NCBI RefSeq assembly: GCF_020382885.2
Contig: NC_058499.1
Coordinates: forward strand, 13,811,872-13,875,871
Length of the DNA: 64,000 nucleotides
Source: Scatophagus argus
Lineage: Eukaryota > Chordata > Actinopteri > Scatophagidae
Reading direction: 5' to 3'
Below, in pieces: positions 36,285 through 47,770 of the stretch. Positions within the stretch are counted from its first letter, which is position 1, and the number at the start of each line of letters is the position of its first letter. A program made the position numbers and the translations under genes. The notes under the pieces were generated by a model, which was given only the letters and a program-made list of their open reading frames with translations, was not told the origin of the DNA and searched no databases.

Positions 36285-38085
36285 GTAAGGTTAACTCTCC
36301 TCTTCATCTCATTTGCCATCTCCTTTATTTATGCTTCAACTCTTCTATCTTTGTCACACAGTCTGTGTTCTTATTCAAACTTGGTCTTTCTCCATTCATC
36401 AGTGCATTTGTTTGTCTAACAGTTAATATCTTTCTGGGATGTGTGAATGCTAGATTTATTTGTAATAGAAGTTAGTCACAGGTGAGATGCTGTTTGTAGA
36501 AAAGAGTGTGGTGTCTGTGTGTCAGGCTATCTCTCACAGGGCACAGAGCAGAGATTTGAAAAACCGGGGGTTGAGAATAATTCTGTCAGCCAAAGTCTGT
36601 GATCTTTGTACCTGTGACACAGTCAGAAATTCACAGGTGTCTCTATTACAAATATTTGCTGCCATAATCAAACATACTGAGCAAATTACTGGAAGAAAGC
36701 TTGTGTATAGGCATAAAATGATGACATGCAGATCTGAACTCACGCTTGCTGTCTTAGTGAGATGACACTATGGTGAAACAGCAAGTGAGAGATGGATAAC
36801 TGCAAACGACATTAAAGTGGACAATAATCTACACGATCTCTGATAACGTCCCATTTCAATTCCCTTCTAGGGATACCTGTGTTGTTCTGAATTCTGTGCA
36901 TCTTGACAAACACCACAAATATGGACTACACGCTGGCCCTCCTGTTTTCTCTGCTGCAACTTTTAAGTGTGGGTACGGCTGCTCCTCTCCCCACGGAAGT
37001 AGTGAACATGAAATCCAAAGTGAAATGGATGGCTGAGCAGCTGGTGGTTCGGCTGAACAGGGACTTCCAGGTAATATTTGTGGCTGTTTACTGTCACACA
37101 GAACCTGAAGCGTTTACTAAAGTTGCTGTGTTTTTGACTGGATTGTGTTTGGTCTCTTGCTGCAGGTCCCCGTTGGCCTGACACTCAGCCCGCCTGCTGA
37201 TGATCTGGGTGGACCTTCCTCCATAGTGGCAGTCTTGGAGGGTTATAACAGCCTGATCTCTGACACTTTTAACGGCGTCTCGCAGATCAAGTTTGACATC
37301 TCTTCACTGACGGGATACCTGGATCAGTGGCGTCAGGGTCACTGCAGCGAGCAGCGGCCAAAGCCTTCAGTGCCGGGGCCTCTGCAAGAACTACAGAGTA
37401 GGAAAGCGTTCATTCACACTGTGAGCATTGAGGCCCTCATGAGGGTGAAGGAGTTCCTCAATCTGCTGCTGAAAAATCTGGATCAACTTGAGACTTGCTG
37501 AAAGACAGACATTAGGACCAATATTTATAAGTCGCAGGGCTGAGTTTTAGATTTGCTGAGTCTGCATCTGCGATGTCTGACTTCAGTGTCTTGAAGGAAA
37601 TTTATTCTTGAACATGCACTTATTTATACACACATGTATTTATTTATATATTGTATTAAGAAAATGTGTATTTTGAGACAGAAAACATACTTTTCATCCG
37701 AATGACTGAATCAGCTGCTTATAGGTTTGTATTATTTCACCTGTTGTATCAACAGTGGGTGAAAAATATTGATCTGTAACATTAATATTACATTAATACA
37801 GTCATGAATCAGCTGCATAAGGATGATTACAGCTCGAGGAAATGTCACAGTGAGCTGTAATGTCATTCCTGGAAATTCCTGAAAACCAGGCTGGAACTTG
37901 CCAAGAATATTACGTGTTTGTACAACACTACTACAAGGACAACAAGAATGGGAAACAGAAACTTTTTCAGCTCTTCCAAAATGGCTATTTATATTTGCAG
38001 ATGATATTTAGACTATTTTTGTACAGTTGACTATTTTTTTGCAAATACTGAATATGAACTATGAATAAATAATTGTAACATGTAA
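36256..38085 (+). CDS. lepa: Leptin (teleost lepA-type), complete coding sequence in two coding exons
   Basis: Secreted four-helix class-I cytokine that signals through the leptin receptor (JAK/STAT) in energy balance. Coding exons are 36921-37070 (50 codons) and 37166-37501 (111 codons plus TGA), separated by a 95-bp GT-AG intron, giving 161 residues. Residues 1-20 form a hydrophobic signal peptide (MDYTLALLFS...), with the mature protein probably starting at APLP. The two cysteines, one after RQGH and one at the very C-terminus (LETC), are the pair that form the leptin disulfide. The coding intron falls after a Gln near residue 50, as in mammalian leptin. A short non-coding exon 1 (about 36256-36284, donor GTAAGG) and an acceptor at 36870 are inferred, which matches the usual three-exon gene. 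AATAAA lies at 38064-38069. The gene is tail-to-tail with rbm28, as in human. Primary sequence is divergent, as in all fish leptins; identity rests on architecture, cysteines and synteny. Confidence 0.93.
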
Positions 38086-38370
38086 CTGTGTCAGCGTTGT
38101 GTAATGAGTAAAAGATGAGGCAAAAAAGACCACATGAGAAAGGCACGTAGACCGGGTTCAAATCTGATGTCATCTCTTGCTGTATTTTGTACATTCAGGG
38201 TTCGTGAGTGGGAAGTGTTTATCCAGAGATACCGGCTTATGATTAACTCGTTACCACCGAGTGTAACAACAGCTATCACGATGAATGGGGGTATCTGTGA
38301 ATGCACCAAACACAGATTTCACACAGTAATGTACAGACAAATTCAAAGAGTTTTCACCACCCTTACATGT

Positions 38371-41300
38371 TTTATTTTAGTAGTAAAAAATAAAAATCAG
38401 CACGGATTACAGAAATGCAGGAACAGGATAAATGAGGTGGGAATTATAAACTACGCTGTACAAACAAATTTATGACTGTAAAAGCTCAGGATGCTGACAT
38501 TCACTCCTTCACACACGAACAGCATTAACTATCAAACCACTTGTTTCTTTTCATGTTGCTGCTCTTGTTACTGTAACCCATCAGTTTCTTCTTGTACTGA
38601 TCCACCAGGCTGTCAAAACGGTCCACATCCCTGCTCTTGGAATGCTTCTTTGCTGTTTTGACCTTCTGAAAGATAACACAATAAAGACAGTCATGAGGTG
38701 TAATAAACTGCCACCAAACCGATACGTTCTTGTTTTAAAAACGAAGAGTTAAATGTCACTGCTGGAAGAGACCAGTCCTGTCCAAAGTAAGATATGGTAA
38801 CGCTTCAAATGTACATCATAATTCACTTTAATAAGCCTGATGTACACAAGTTCACTCACAAGAAAAATGATGAATGTATTCTAAAATCCGTTTCATGACC
38901 TTCGCTGTGGGCGTTGCTATAAGCTGCTGTCTGCGGACGATCGTAGCTCCGCCCCCACAGTAAGAGTGGAGACAGAGAAGCAGCATAGTGACTGTCTGTT
39001 CCCACGTTTATTTCTGCTGTGTGATTGGCTGTTAGTTCTATCCATAGAACTAACTATGCTTTAAACTTTAAGTTGAAAGCTTTTAAATCTTTCAAAAGAG
39101 CCTTAGTTCCAGCATGGGCCACTGGGTGTTACAGTCAGACGAGAATAACATACAGTGAAAGCAATTCAGCAAAGGAGTGTAACAATTAAGTTCTACTGGC
39201 CCAGACTGTGGCCAGTTTTAGTCCTGTTTTGGCTTCTTTTGGAAGCCTTCAAGGAAGAAATATTCTCAACTACCTCTTAACTTCACACATGTTGGAGCCT
39301 GTTTCTTTGTGCTGAAATGCATCTTGAGGTTTTCAGTAGTTTCTAATGAATCGGTGGCAAGCAGCTATGATTGCCACAAGATGTTCTGTTAATATGACCT
39401 TATGAGTAAGCATATACACAGAGTAATTATGAACCTGGTTTTTGGGCTGTGTGGGCTTTTCCATTTGTCGTCTTTGATGCTCTTTCCTGCTGGATCCAGG
39501 CCTTGCTTGTTTGGGTGGCGGAGCCTTTTGCTTTCCTTTGTCACGCATTCTGCAAAGGATGTAAGCCTGATGAGTTATTAAAGCCAGCAACGAAATTCCA
39601 AATTGTTTTATTATTTAGACTGCTTGACTCTGATACTTCAGCCGTTGCACGAACATAAGACACATCTGCAATTGCACAAGAGCAAAATCCACACCTACAA
39701 ACTCAAAACAAGCAAGAAGCGAGGGAGTAAAGAGGGAGTAAAAGGAAAATGGTGCAAGCCCAAGGTAGTTTTGTCAAGTTAAAAAAAGAATACAAAACGC
39801 AAACCGGCTCAGCTGAATAAGAGCACAGTCAGGTGATTTTGCTGTGTTTACACAACAGAGAAGCTCATTGTCTGATGTCTGTGTTATTTTACCTACATCC
39901 TCAAAATGTAAGCATTATGAATTCTGTTATTGAAATTTATCTGCTTAACCACTGAGTGTTACACAGTGCATTGTAAACAAGAGACCAGTCAAGGCAATAA
40001 AAACTGTACCTGATCTTAGGTCCACGATGGGAAGGGAATGCAAGAACCTTCCTCCGTTTCTTTCCGTCCGCCAAATCTACATGTTCGACCTCCGGGTTGG
40101 TCATGAAGCCGAAATAGCGTCTGTCTTGTTTCTGGTGCTGAGGAAGAGCTAATAAAAAAAGGAAAGTGGGTGGGGTTAAAATCAGACAGTAGCTCTGTAT
40201 GCACTTTGTTTCAACAGAAGCAGTCCAACAAACATGCAAAAAAGCAGGTATCAAAGCAGGTGTTTTCCCATCAAAAACTGTCCAGGAAAACAGCAATCAA
40301 TTCAAGGCCATCTGCATCAGTATTTGTAACAGCAGTTGTGGATAAACAATTTTTTAACTTAGAATTCCAATCCAACAAATAATTTGATATCCGAGATATC
40401 TATAACTCTTTCCATAACTGGTCAGAAATGAACAAAAGAAAGTCCACTAGTTGCACATATATATCTGAATATAAATGCTGATTTAAGGAGCATATTTGAA
40501 ATGGTACGTCAGCCATATTAGAAATTGAACTGTAATGTGAAATTACATTTCCACTACTCACATTCCTTAAAAATGCTTATTTTATATATATCTATTATAT
40601 ATATATATATCTATCTATATATATATATATCTATATATATATATATATATATCTATATATATATATATATATAGTGAAAAAGTACTTACTGTTCAACTTT
40701 GACAAGTTGAAATGTCATTTCTATGACTGAAAATATTTGTTGCTCACTAAATTGTTTTACAGTTTTACAGATTACAGTTAAATTAATATTTTAACTAATC
40801 AAATGACATTTTGACACATTGAAATGTTATTTCCAATATTGAAAACTAAACTGCGACCAGTCAGCTCTGCTGATGAAATGTTAATAAAGGATTACAATAA
40901 ACTTATATGTTCTAAATATAATTCTGTAAATACAGAAATAATACTTTCACACCTCTCTCAATACCTGGCTGCTCTGATGAGGACTGTGCTTTATTTCCAC
41001 CTTTCTTAGGTCCTTTTCCACCCCCGGCAGTCTCGGACTGAGGTTTCGCTCCTCCTTTAAATGAGCGATTTCTGGAAAACTCCTACAAAAAAAACACACA
41101 CAAAAACAAAACAGGGTTTTTGTTTTAAAAAAATATATTTTTCAATTTAAATGGAGAAACTAAGGTGTTCACACAAATTGATACAAATAGACTGACCTTG
41201 TTTTTCTGTTGTCGCATTTCTTTTATTTTGAGTTTCCTTGAATCCTCTAGGGAGAACTCAACAATAGGTCTCTGCAGGATGACATAAAATGTTGTGTTTC

Positions 41301-43000
41301 AGTAAAACAGGACTGCTTGCGGTCCAGGAAAATATTTTTTGGTCTATAATCTATAATTCTATATAGTCTATAATTTAATGTGCCAAACCAAAAAGACACT
41401 GTAATGTTAAGTCTAACAAAAAGGGCAAATGAATATAGTGGCAACGTAGCAAAAACACACTGATAAAGACTTCAACACTTAAGGAGTCTATTGCTAAAAT
41501 GTACCTTGTGTGAGCCAAAGATGATGGGGTTGTTGTTAAGGTAACGAAGTGTGCTGAGAGCATGTTCATGGTCCCGGAACTGAACAAAGCCATAACCTAA
41601 CGACTGACCCATCACCTGACCCTTGACTGGCTTCTTGTCGTACATCACCCGACACTAAAAAAGTAGAAAGAGTAAGCACGCAAATTTAAAAAAGCATGAA
41701 TAAGAACAACAACAACACCCCCTACTGGGCACACAGGCACAATGTTTTCTTTAGTCTAATATTTAGAAATTCTGCTGACACTAAACTCTTTCCAGAAATG
41801 TTTACAAAGCTGCAGATGAATGATAAAGATATATAACAATGCAATGCCATTGTATATATAAATGTCAGCATACAGTTTTATTTCTCACCTCTGTGATGAA
41901 GACTCCCTTGTTCCCCTTTAGTGCTTGGAGGCAGAGTGCTTTGAGTTTTTTATTGTCCACTGACTTGGGAAGGTTATGGATGCACAGACGGGTCTTTGAT
42001 ACGTAGACACCAATGTCCCGAAGCTTGGTCCTCTTTAAATTTTCAAACTAAAGAAAATGGACAACAACCAATATACATATCAGCATAGTCTTCAACAAAG
42101 TCATGTGAGATTTGACAAGCGTAAGACAAACTATCATGCATTCAAAACTGCTCTCCGAGTAGAAAAGTCAAAAAAAGGTGAACGACTCAAAAACAAACTC
42201 ACCCTGGCTCTTTTGATCATGTCTGCTTCAGACACGCCCTCGGCAGGCTTGGTTCCAGCACGGACCACTGGGTGTTGCGGTCAGAAGAGAATAACAAACA
42301 GTGAAAGAACAGATTATGAAGCAATTCAGCAAAGCAATATAACAAATAAATCTATTTCAATAAGACAACAGGAACGTCTTAAAACAGACATGGCTTTCTT
42401 AAGTGGCTGTCAACACACCGTGACTTACTTAAGAGGATCTTCTTTATTGTCTCCACATTTAACAGTATTAACAGTATCGTGACTAAAGTCTCACACTGAC
42501 ATCTTGGTTCACAGTTTTCACGTATAACGTTACAGATTCCGCATGAGGCGACACCTTTAGTATCACCAGTGAATAACGTATCACCAAGCATGAAATGGGT
42601 TTACTCACATCCCTCTCTGGCCAAGTACAGGTTCCGGGTACCCGTTTCTACTTTCACCTTGCTCACTTTCAGCTTAGAAGCATCTTCTCTGCTCACTGCT
42701 GCAACAATGAACAACTTTCTGCCATCTACACGGATGCCACCACCCTGTGCCAACACCAAAATGTTACAACAAAGGCAGCAACATCAACTCACTGGTCAAA
42801 ACAGGACAACAAAAGATGCTGTGACATAAAAAGATCATTAATTACACAGCACTGAACCCATATGAGATTGCACATTACCTCTGACTCATCCTGTGCCGCA
42901 GCAATGCATCTTTCTGCAGCCTCTTTAGTCTTGAACTGAGCAAATGCACAGCCTGGCAAAATAACAAAGTCAAAATGAGTTAATCGGCAAGTTTTCTCAA

Positions 43001-43050
<50 letters not shown>

Positions 43051-45530
43051 AGGATTTCATTCAAGCACTGCTGACTGACCTTTTGAATGTTCTGTGTCTG
43101 GGTGGATGACAATCTTTACGTAGTTAAGCTCTCCATACTGTAGGAGAACCTCCTCAAGACCCTCTTCCTCTGTGTCAAAGGACAGGTTTCTAAAACAGAA
43201 AGGAAAAAAAATGAACTAGAAATGCACTTGGAGAGCGCATACCCCTGCCAAGGCCAACAGCCCACTCTTCTATGACAGTAGCCATCCAACTGTTTCACAT
43301 CAAGGACTCCTGAACTGACACAAATCAGCCCACAGAACTCAGTTTGATTTTTTTAGATTTTAGATATTTTATTACAGGAAAGTGTATGAAACTCATGATC
43401 AAAAAAGTCACACATCCTGCAGCTGTGGATGAAATTACAGAGTGAAAATAAATTATTCTCCTTTAGCCTAGGGACCCCCTGGAGCCCACTCAAGGAGCCC
43501 AGATTGAAAACCAAAGTTCTATAATATGCAAATCTGCAAACACAACCACTAAATGACTTGATATATTTCCAAATGTTTTAGAATTACATCAGAATATGAA
43601 GCAAATATGGTGATAAATGACTATGAACTGTAAGATAAATGAGAGCAGGTTTAAGAGTAACTAGTGTGAAGAATTTCAAACCTGATGAAAATTGTTCTGC
43701 CCTCGTTCACATCTGAATGAAGAGGCTTCCTTGAGGCTTTCTTTTGAGCTAGAGATAAAAATGGCAGATCAACCGTGTCAAAAAGATATTAAACAAAGGA
43801 AAATATTCACACTGCATGCAACAATATCAACAACTTACCTGATTCATCGTCTTCGTCGTCATCATCATCATCATCTTCATCCTGACTTTCTTCTTCATCA
43901 TCATCATCATCATTTGAATCAAGGCTACCCTCAGCATCATCATCTTCTCCCTCCTGGGACACATCATCATCATCATCATCATCTTCTTCTTCTTCCTCCT
44001 CCTCCATCTCCTCCCCCTCACTGTCTTGTTCTTCACTGTCATCTTCATCATCTGACTGGGATTGCTCTACCTGCGGCATGGCTGGTTTGGAGGTGACTCT
44101 GTGGAAACATTTTGCACACAAAGTTGAGCAGGTTTTATTGGTTTTCTTTTTTACACTTTGTGGTATATTATCAGAGCTACACATTTTCGAAGTCCACACT
44201 TTTTCTTCTTAGGTGCTGCTTGATTCTTTTCTTCATCCTCCTCTTCAGTGTCACTCTCTGGGACGCTTTCTGAGTGTTTTGTGGTTGCCTGCACTGTATT
44301 CTTATCTCCTATTAGGGAAACAAAACAGAGTTAATGTTCACTATTTTTGTTTTGTTGTACACATATCTTCTGATGACTATCAGAAGACACAAAGAGTCCT
44401 CTTGTCACTTTTCATGTTAAAATTACCTGCACTTGAGGATGTCTGTGTGGCAATAAACTGGTTCTTAGGCACAGCCCAGTCAACTGCTACCTGCCGACCT
44501 GTGAATTAAACAAAGCAGAGTGTCAGCAATGCACAGTGTTTCCTCACATCTCACAATAATGTGTCTCATTCACTGACCTTTTATCTCTTTCAGGTTCAGA
44601 GCATTAAGCGCTCTCCCTGCCTCGCAGACATTTTTAAACAGGACAAACGCAAATCCTCGCATATTTCCATCTGTACGAGAAAAAAAAATAAGCATCATAA
44701 GAAAATAACCAGTAACCAGTGTCTATTCGGGGATTAAACATTGCCTGTATCATAAGAATTAAAACCTATTTTTACCAGGCTTGAGGGGAATTTTGGTCTC
44801 AAGAACCGTTCCAAACTTGCCACAAACTTGCTTCAGCTCATCTTCTGAGCACTGTAACACAAGACATGTCATGCATGTAACTCAAGGTGTGCTTGTTCAG
44901 TTGCTGCATTTCACAATTCTGTATCACACCGCACCTGAAAACTGAGGTTTCTTATGATGAGCCTCGCTTTGAGCTTGTTTTTCCTGAATCCTATGGTTTT
45001 CTGCTCCTTTTCCTTTGGTGCTGCAGGTGGCTCTTTCGGTGCTACATGAAAGACATGAGTAAGGTCATCGAGCAGACACAGCGTGTGAGCTCTCGCAGTT
45101 GCTAGTTTCCGAACATTGCTTTTTACACACCTGTTTTCTTTTTGTCTTGTATTTTCTTTTTCGCCACTGACAGAGAAAGCCTCTGTCCGTCGTATTCTTT
45201 TATTTCTTTCAAGGCTCGCTGTGCATCTTCTTTCATGGAATAGGTGACATAACCAAATCCTCGACATTTTTCTGTGCCTGGTTTATAAATAAAAACGTTT
45301 TAATTATTTACTGGGACTATTACTGTGTACGGTGTTTAGATCAACATATATAAGAATACGTTTTATTGTTATCAAGTAAAAGACCCCGACTAAAAAACAA
45401 TGATAACCTCACCTTTCTCTCTGACCACGAAGCATTGCTTTATCGGACCAATTTCAGAGAATATTTCCCCCAACCGGTCGTTTGTAGCTGAAGCAGGCAG
45501 AGAATTAACGAAAATGGTCTGCGCTGACAT
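38371..45530 (-). CDS. rbm28: RNA-binding protein 28 (Nop4p orthologue), complete, 20 coding exons
   Basis: Nucleolar RNA-binding protein of large-subunit ribosome biogenesis (family of yeast Nop4). The reconstructed protein is 776 aa against 759 in human. Coding exons (minus strand): 45413-45530, 45131-45277, 44935-45041, 44776-44851, 44578-44670, 44427-44498, 44200-44308, 43839-44098, 43682-43748, 43080-43189, 42879-42952, 42609-42744, 42203-42267, 41889-42047, 41505-41654, 41197-41271, 40965-41082, 40010-40148, 39435-39549, 38525-38665. All junctions are GT-AG and all phases agree. Four RRMs are visible: RRM1 about residues 5-80 ([14 protein letters not shown]), RRM2 about 115-195 ([15 protein letters not shown]), RRM3 about 343-440 (TIFIRNLSF), RRM4 about 494-590 ([14 protein letters not shown]). 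A poly-Asp/Glu linker spans about 250-327. The basic C-terminal tail includes [20 protein letters not shown] and ends KWFDS. The likely polyadenylation signal is AATAAA on the minus strand at 38371-38376. The start ATG opens directly into RRM1. Confidence 0.97.
39031..39054. repeat. Perfect 10-bp inverted repeat with 4-nt loop in rbm28 intron 19
   Basis: GTTAGTTCTA, TCCA, TAGAACTAAC. A GC box (CTCCGCCCCC, about 38946) and an inverted CCAAT box (GATTGG, about 39023) lie just beside it, and the exon 13 duplicate follows at 39080. It may be the end of a small mobile element. Confidence 0.75.
39080..39200 (-). pseudogene. Degenerate duplicate of rbm28 exon 13 with its upstream intron edge, inside intron 19
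   Basis: About 90 bp here is roughly 80-85% similar, by eye, to 42252-42350, which contains the 5' part of rbm28 exon 13 and the end of intron 12. The shared stretch includes the splice acceptor (AACACCCAG on the minus strand). Read as an exon, the copy gives LAHAGTK where the real exon gives LVRAGTK, then diverges. A 13-bp segment of the intronic part is missing in this copy. It has the same orientation as the gene and no in-phase continuation, so it is a decayed exon duplicate or decoy acceptor rather than a functional exon. Confidence 0.75.
40582..40673. repeat. (TA)n / TCTA-interrupted microsatellite in rbm28 intron 17
   Basis: About 90 bp of alternating TA with interspersed CTAT units, within the large intron between coding exons 17 and 18 of rbm28. 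It carries no coding potential. Confidence 0.9.
43004..43046. repeat. (GA)n microsatellite in rbm28 intron 10
   Basis: A nearly perfect GA/TC dinucleotide run of about 43 bp fills a third of the 127-bp intron 10 of rbm28. On the transcript strand it reads (TC)n, an uninterrupted pyrimidine tract about 50 nt upstream of the exon 11 acceptor. Confidence 0.95.
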
Positions 45531-47184
45531 GGCTGCTGCCTTGCTAACGCTAACGATAGTTCGCTAATTTTGCCGTTCGGGCTCAGTGACGTTAATAACC
45601 CACAAACGGATGTCTGTTTGTTAACGAACGCGTTTTGTGAGTTGATATTAAACTATTAAATATGAACGCCAGTAGCTTCCAGATTAAGTCGCATGTTTAC
45701 ATATGTGGGCAGACATCTTGGAAGCTTAACGGAAATGGTCTCGAGTCCACGCTTCTCTCAATTATTTGCAAGAAGTTGGCGTGTGCCGCCACCTACCGTC
45801 CGGAGGTATACATGTTCAAATCATCTCCCCCTGTAATTTGTATATTGAAGAAAATAAAACAATTAGAAAGACAGGTTATGTGCAATAATTAAAGCAGACT
45901 AGATAAAATATGGAAGTATAATATACAACATGGAAAGAATAGGATTAACATAAGACTATAATGTTAACTCTAATGTGTACTGAATACAGATATCCTGCAA
46001 TATGTACATTAGTAGATATTACTAAAAGTTGTATACTATTACGCAGAATAGTCCTTTAGAAAAGAGCTTTAAAAGAGCTAAATGTACTATAAACGCACAT
46101 AAAATGCAGGAACATTTTACACTATGTATATACAGATGTTTATTTTGAGGGTGTCGGAGTGCAGGTGTTCAGTCAGTCCTCGTTATAATGGAAAGGGAGG
46201 TAGGGCTTTACACTCAGAGAAGTGTCACTGAGGAGAGCTGCTGAACAAGATGATGGCAGCTGGCAAGAATTATTTCCTATATTGTTTTTTCACAGCCACC
46301 AGCATGCAGAAATTACATTTTTGAATTTTCTATAAAAAAGTCTGAAAGAAAAAAGAAATTTCATACCTTCAACAATATGCCTTCACATTTATTTTTCAAG
46401 CTACACATAGAACATCTTTACAAAAATGTTTGTGTTTTAATTGCACAAAGCAGAAAAGCACTTGTGGTTTCATGCACGCATCAAAGTCTCAAGTTACCAC
46501 GCACAAAGTTTTACAATATCAGAGGCACAGCTTCATGTTGGGCAACCACTTCAACAGAAATCTCATTTATTTGTAAAACTTCATAATGACCATATGCCAG
46601 TCTTTACAAGACATCAACAGTTTTCAAGTCTAACTCATCATCTGACATTTTGGTAGTTTGTTATAGCACCGTTCATTTCTACAGATACAACCGAGGCTCA
46701 TTATGCCATCTGGAATTCCTGGATGTGTTTTGTTAAACACCATCAATGAACACCAACATGGTGGAATTTCTTGTGAAAGAATAAATATTCCTCTAAGCTA
46801 TGGCAGACCATTAAAATAATCAATGGTCCCTGGAGCTGTTTGTGTAAATATTAAAGGCTGAAATAAAATCTTCTCTCAAAGACACAAGTACAAATCAGTT
46901 TTGATCTTGAGTATGACCTGTAGCTGTAAACCACACACACTTCATCATTTGCATATGAATTTGTCCAAAATTCATCAAGCTCATCCTTGAGTCTAAGTGG
47001 ATGTTTGTGCCCTCCAGGCTTTCCTGAGATATCACATTTACAAAAAAAGGGGAGGAAGAGCCATGCAGACGGATGGAAAACATAGTAAGATGATGCTCAC
47101 AGCTATCGCCAGAATGGAAGCATAACAACAGATGTGTGTTCATCTCAGTTAGCAAATATATTCTCATCACACTTGTTGCTGGAC
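45531..47184. other. rbm28 5' flank and intergenic DNA
   Basis: The first 300 bp (45531-45830) is CpG-containing and should hold the rbm28 5' UTR and promoter. A CRE-like GTGACGTTA lies near 45588. The rest to 47.2 kb is AT-rich without recognised features. Confidence 0.5.
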
Positions 47185-47230
47185 CTGCAATAACCTGTAA
47201 TAAAATGTGCTATATAAATGAACTGTCTTG
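47185..47230 (+). repeat. Short retroposon tail fragment
   Basis: The string TGTGCTATATAAATGAACTG resembles the 3' end shared by teleost LINEs and SINEs (GGGCTATACAAATAAAGTTG at 9748 is a close relative). It is too short to classify further. Confidence 0.45.
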
Positions 47231-47317
47231 CCATAGTTCACAATGCCAAGAGCAATTGTGCTTGTAACTATCTCTGTTCACAGGGATAGTTACAGGCGCA
47301 ACTGAACATTTTACTGT

Positions 47318-47770
47318 TCACCTTTAAAGCGTGTCATGGTTTAGCTCCCCTATCAGCCATGGTGCAACTTCAGACCCTCAGCCAGGGCTCTGCTGGATCT
47401 TCCAGAGTCCCAGCTGAAGACCAAAGATGACTGGGCTTTCACGATGAAGGTCCCCTCGGCTCTGGAAGTCCCTACCCAGACACAGGGTCTTGCAGAGTCA
47501 CCCACATCTCTTAAACCACTTGTTGAAATGTATCTTTTCACAAAAGATTTTTATTAATTCTAGCACACTGTCTTATTGCCAAAATCACTCATTCATTTTA
47601 TTATGAGCATATATTGTTATTGCTGGGGTTTTTTTCCCATTCTTTGTATTTCTATTGTTTAATATGACTCAATCCATATGTGTTAAATGTGTTTTAAACT
47701 TTTAAAGCACTCTGTAACTGTTTGAAAAGCTCTGTAATAAATAAGGTTTATTATTATTATCATTATAATG
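47318..47770 (+). mobile_element. 3' end of a degenerate LINE (L2/Rex-like) retrotransposon
   Basis: The segment resembles the C-terminal coding end and 3' UTR of teleost non-LTR elements. It shows a decayed 'CTTTAAAGCGTGTCATGG' type start, remnants of the 'SRVPAEDQR...LWKSLPR' style region in broken frames, and a tail AAGCTCTGTAATAAATAAGG followed by (TTA)n. It is 5'-truncated, as usual for LINEs. The class name is tentative. It sits just downstream of, and antisense to, the DUF829 gene. Confidence 0.6.

Noticed and set aside
43692-44096. 134-codon plus-strand frame rich in His
   Set aside because: It is the antisense shadow of the Asp/Glu-rich exon 8 of rbm28.
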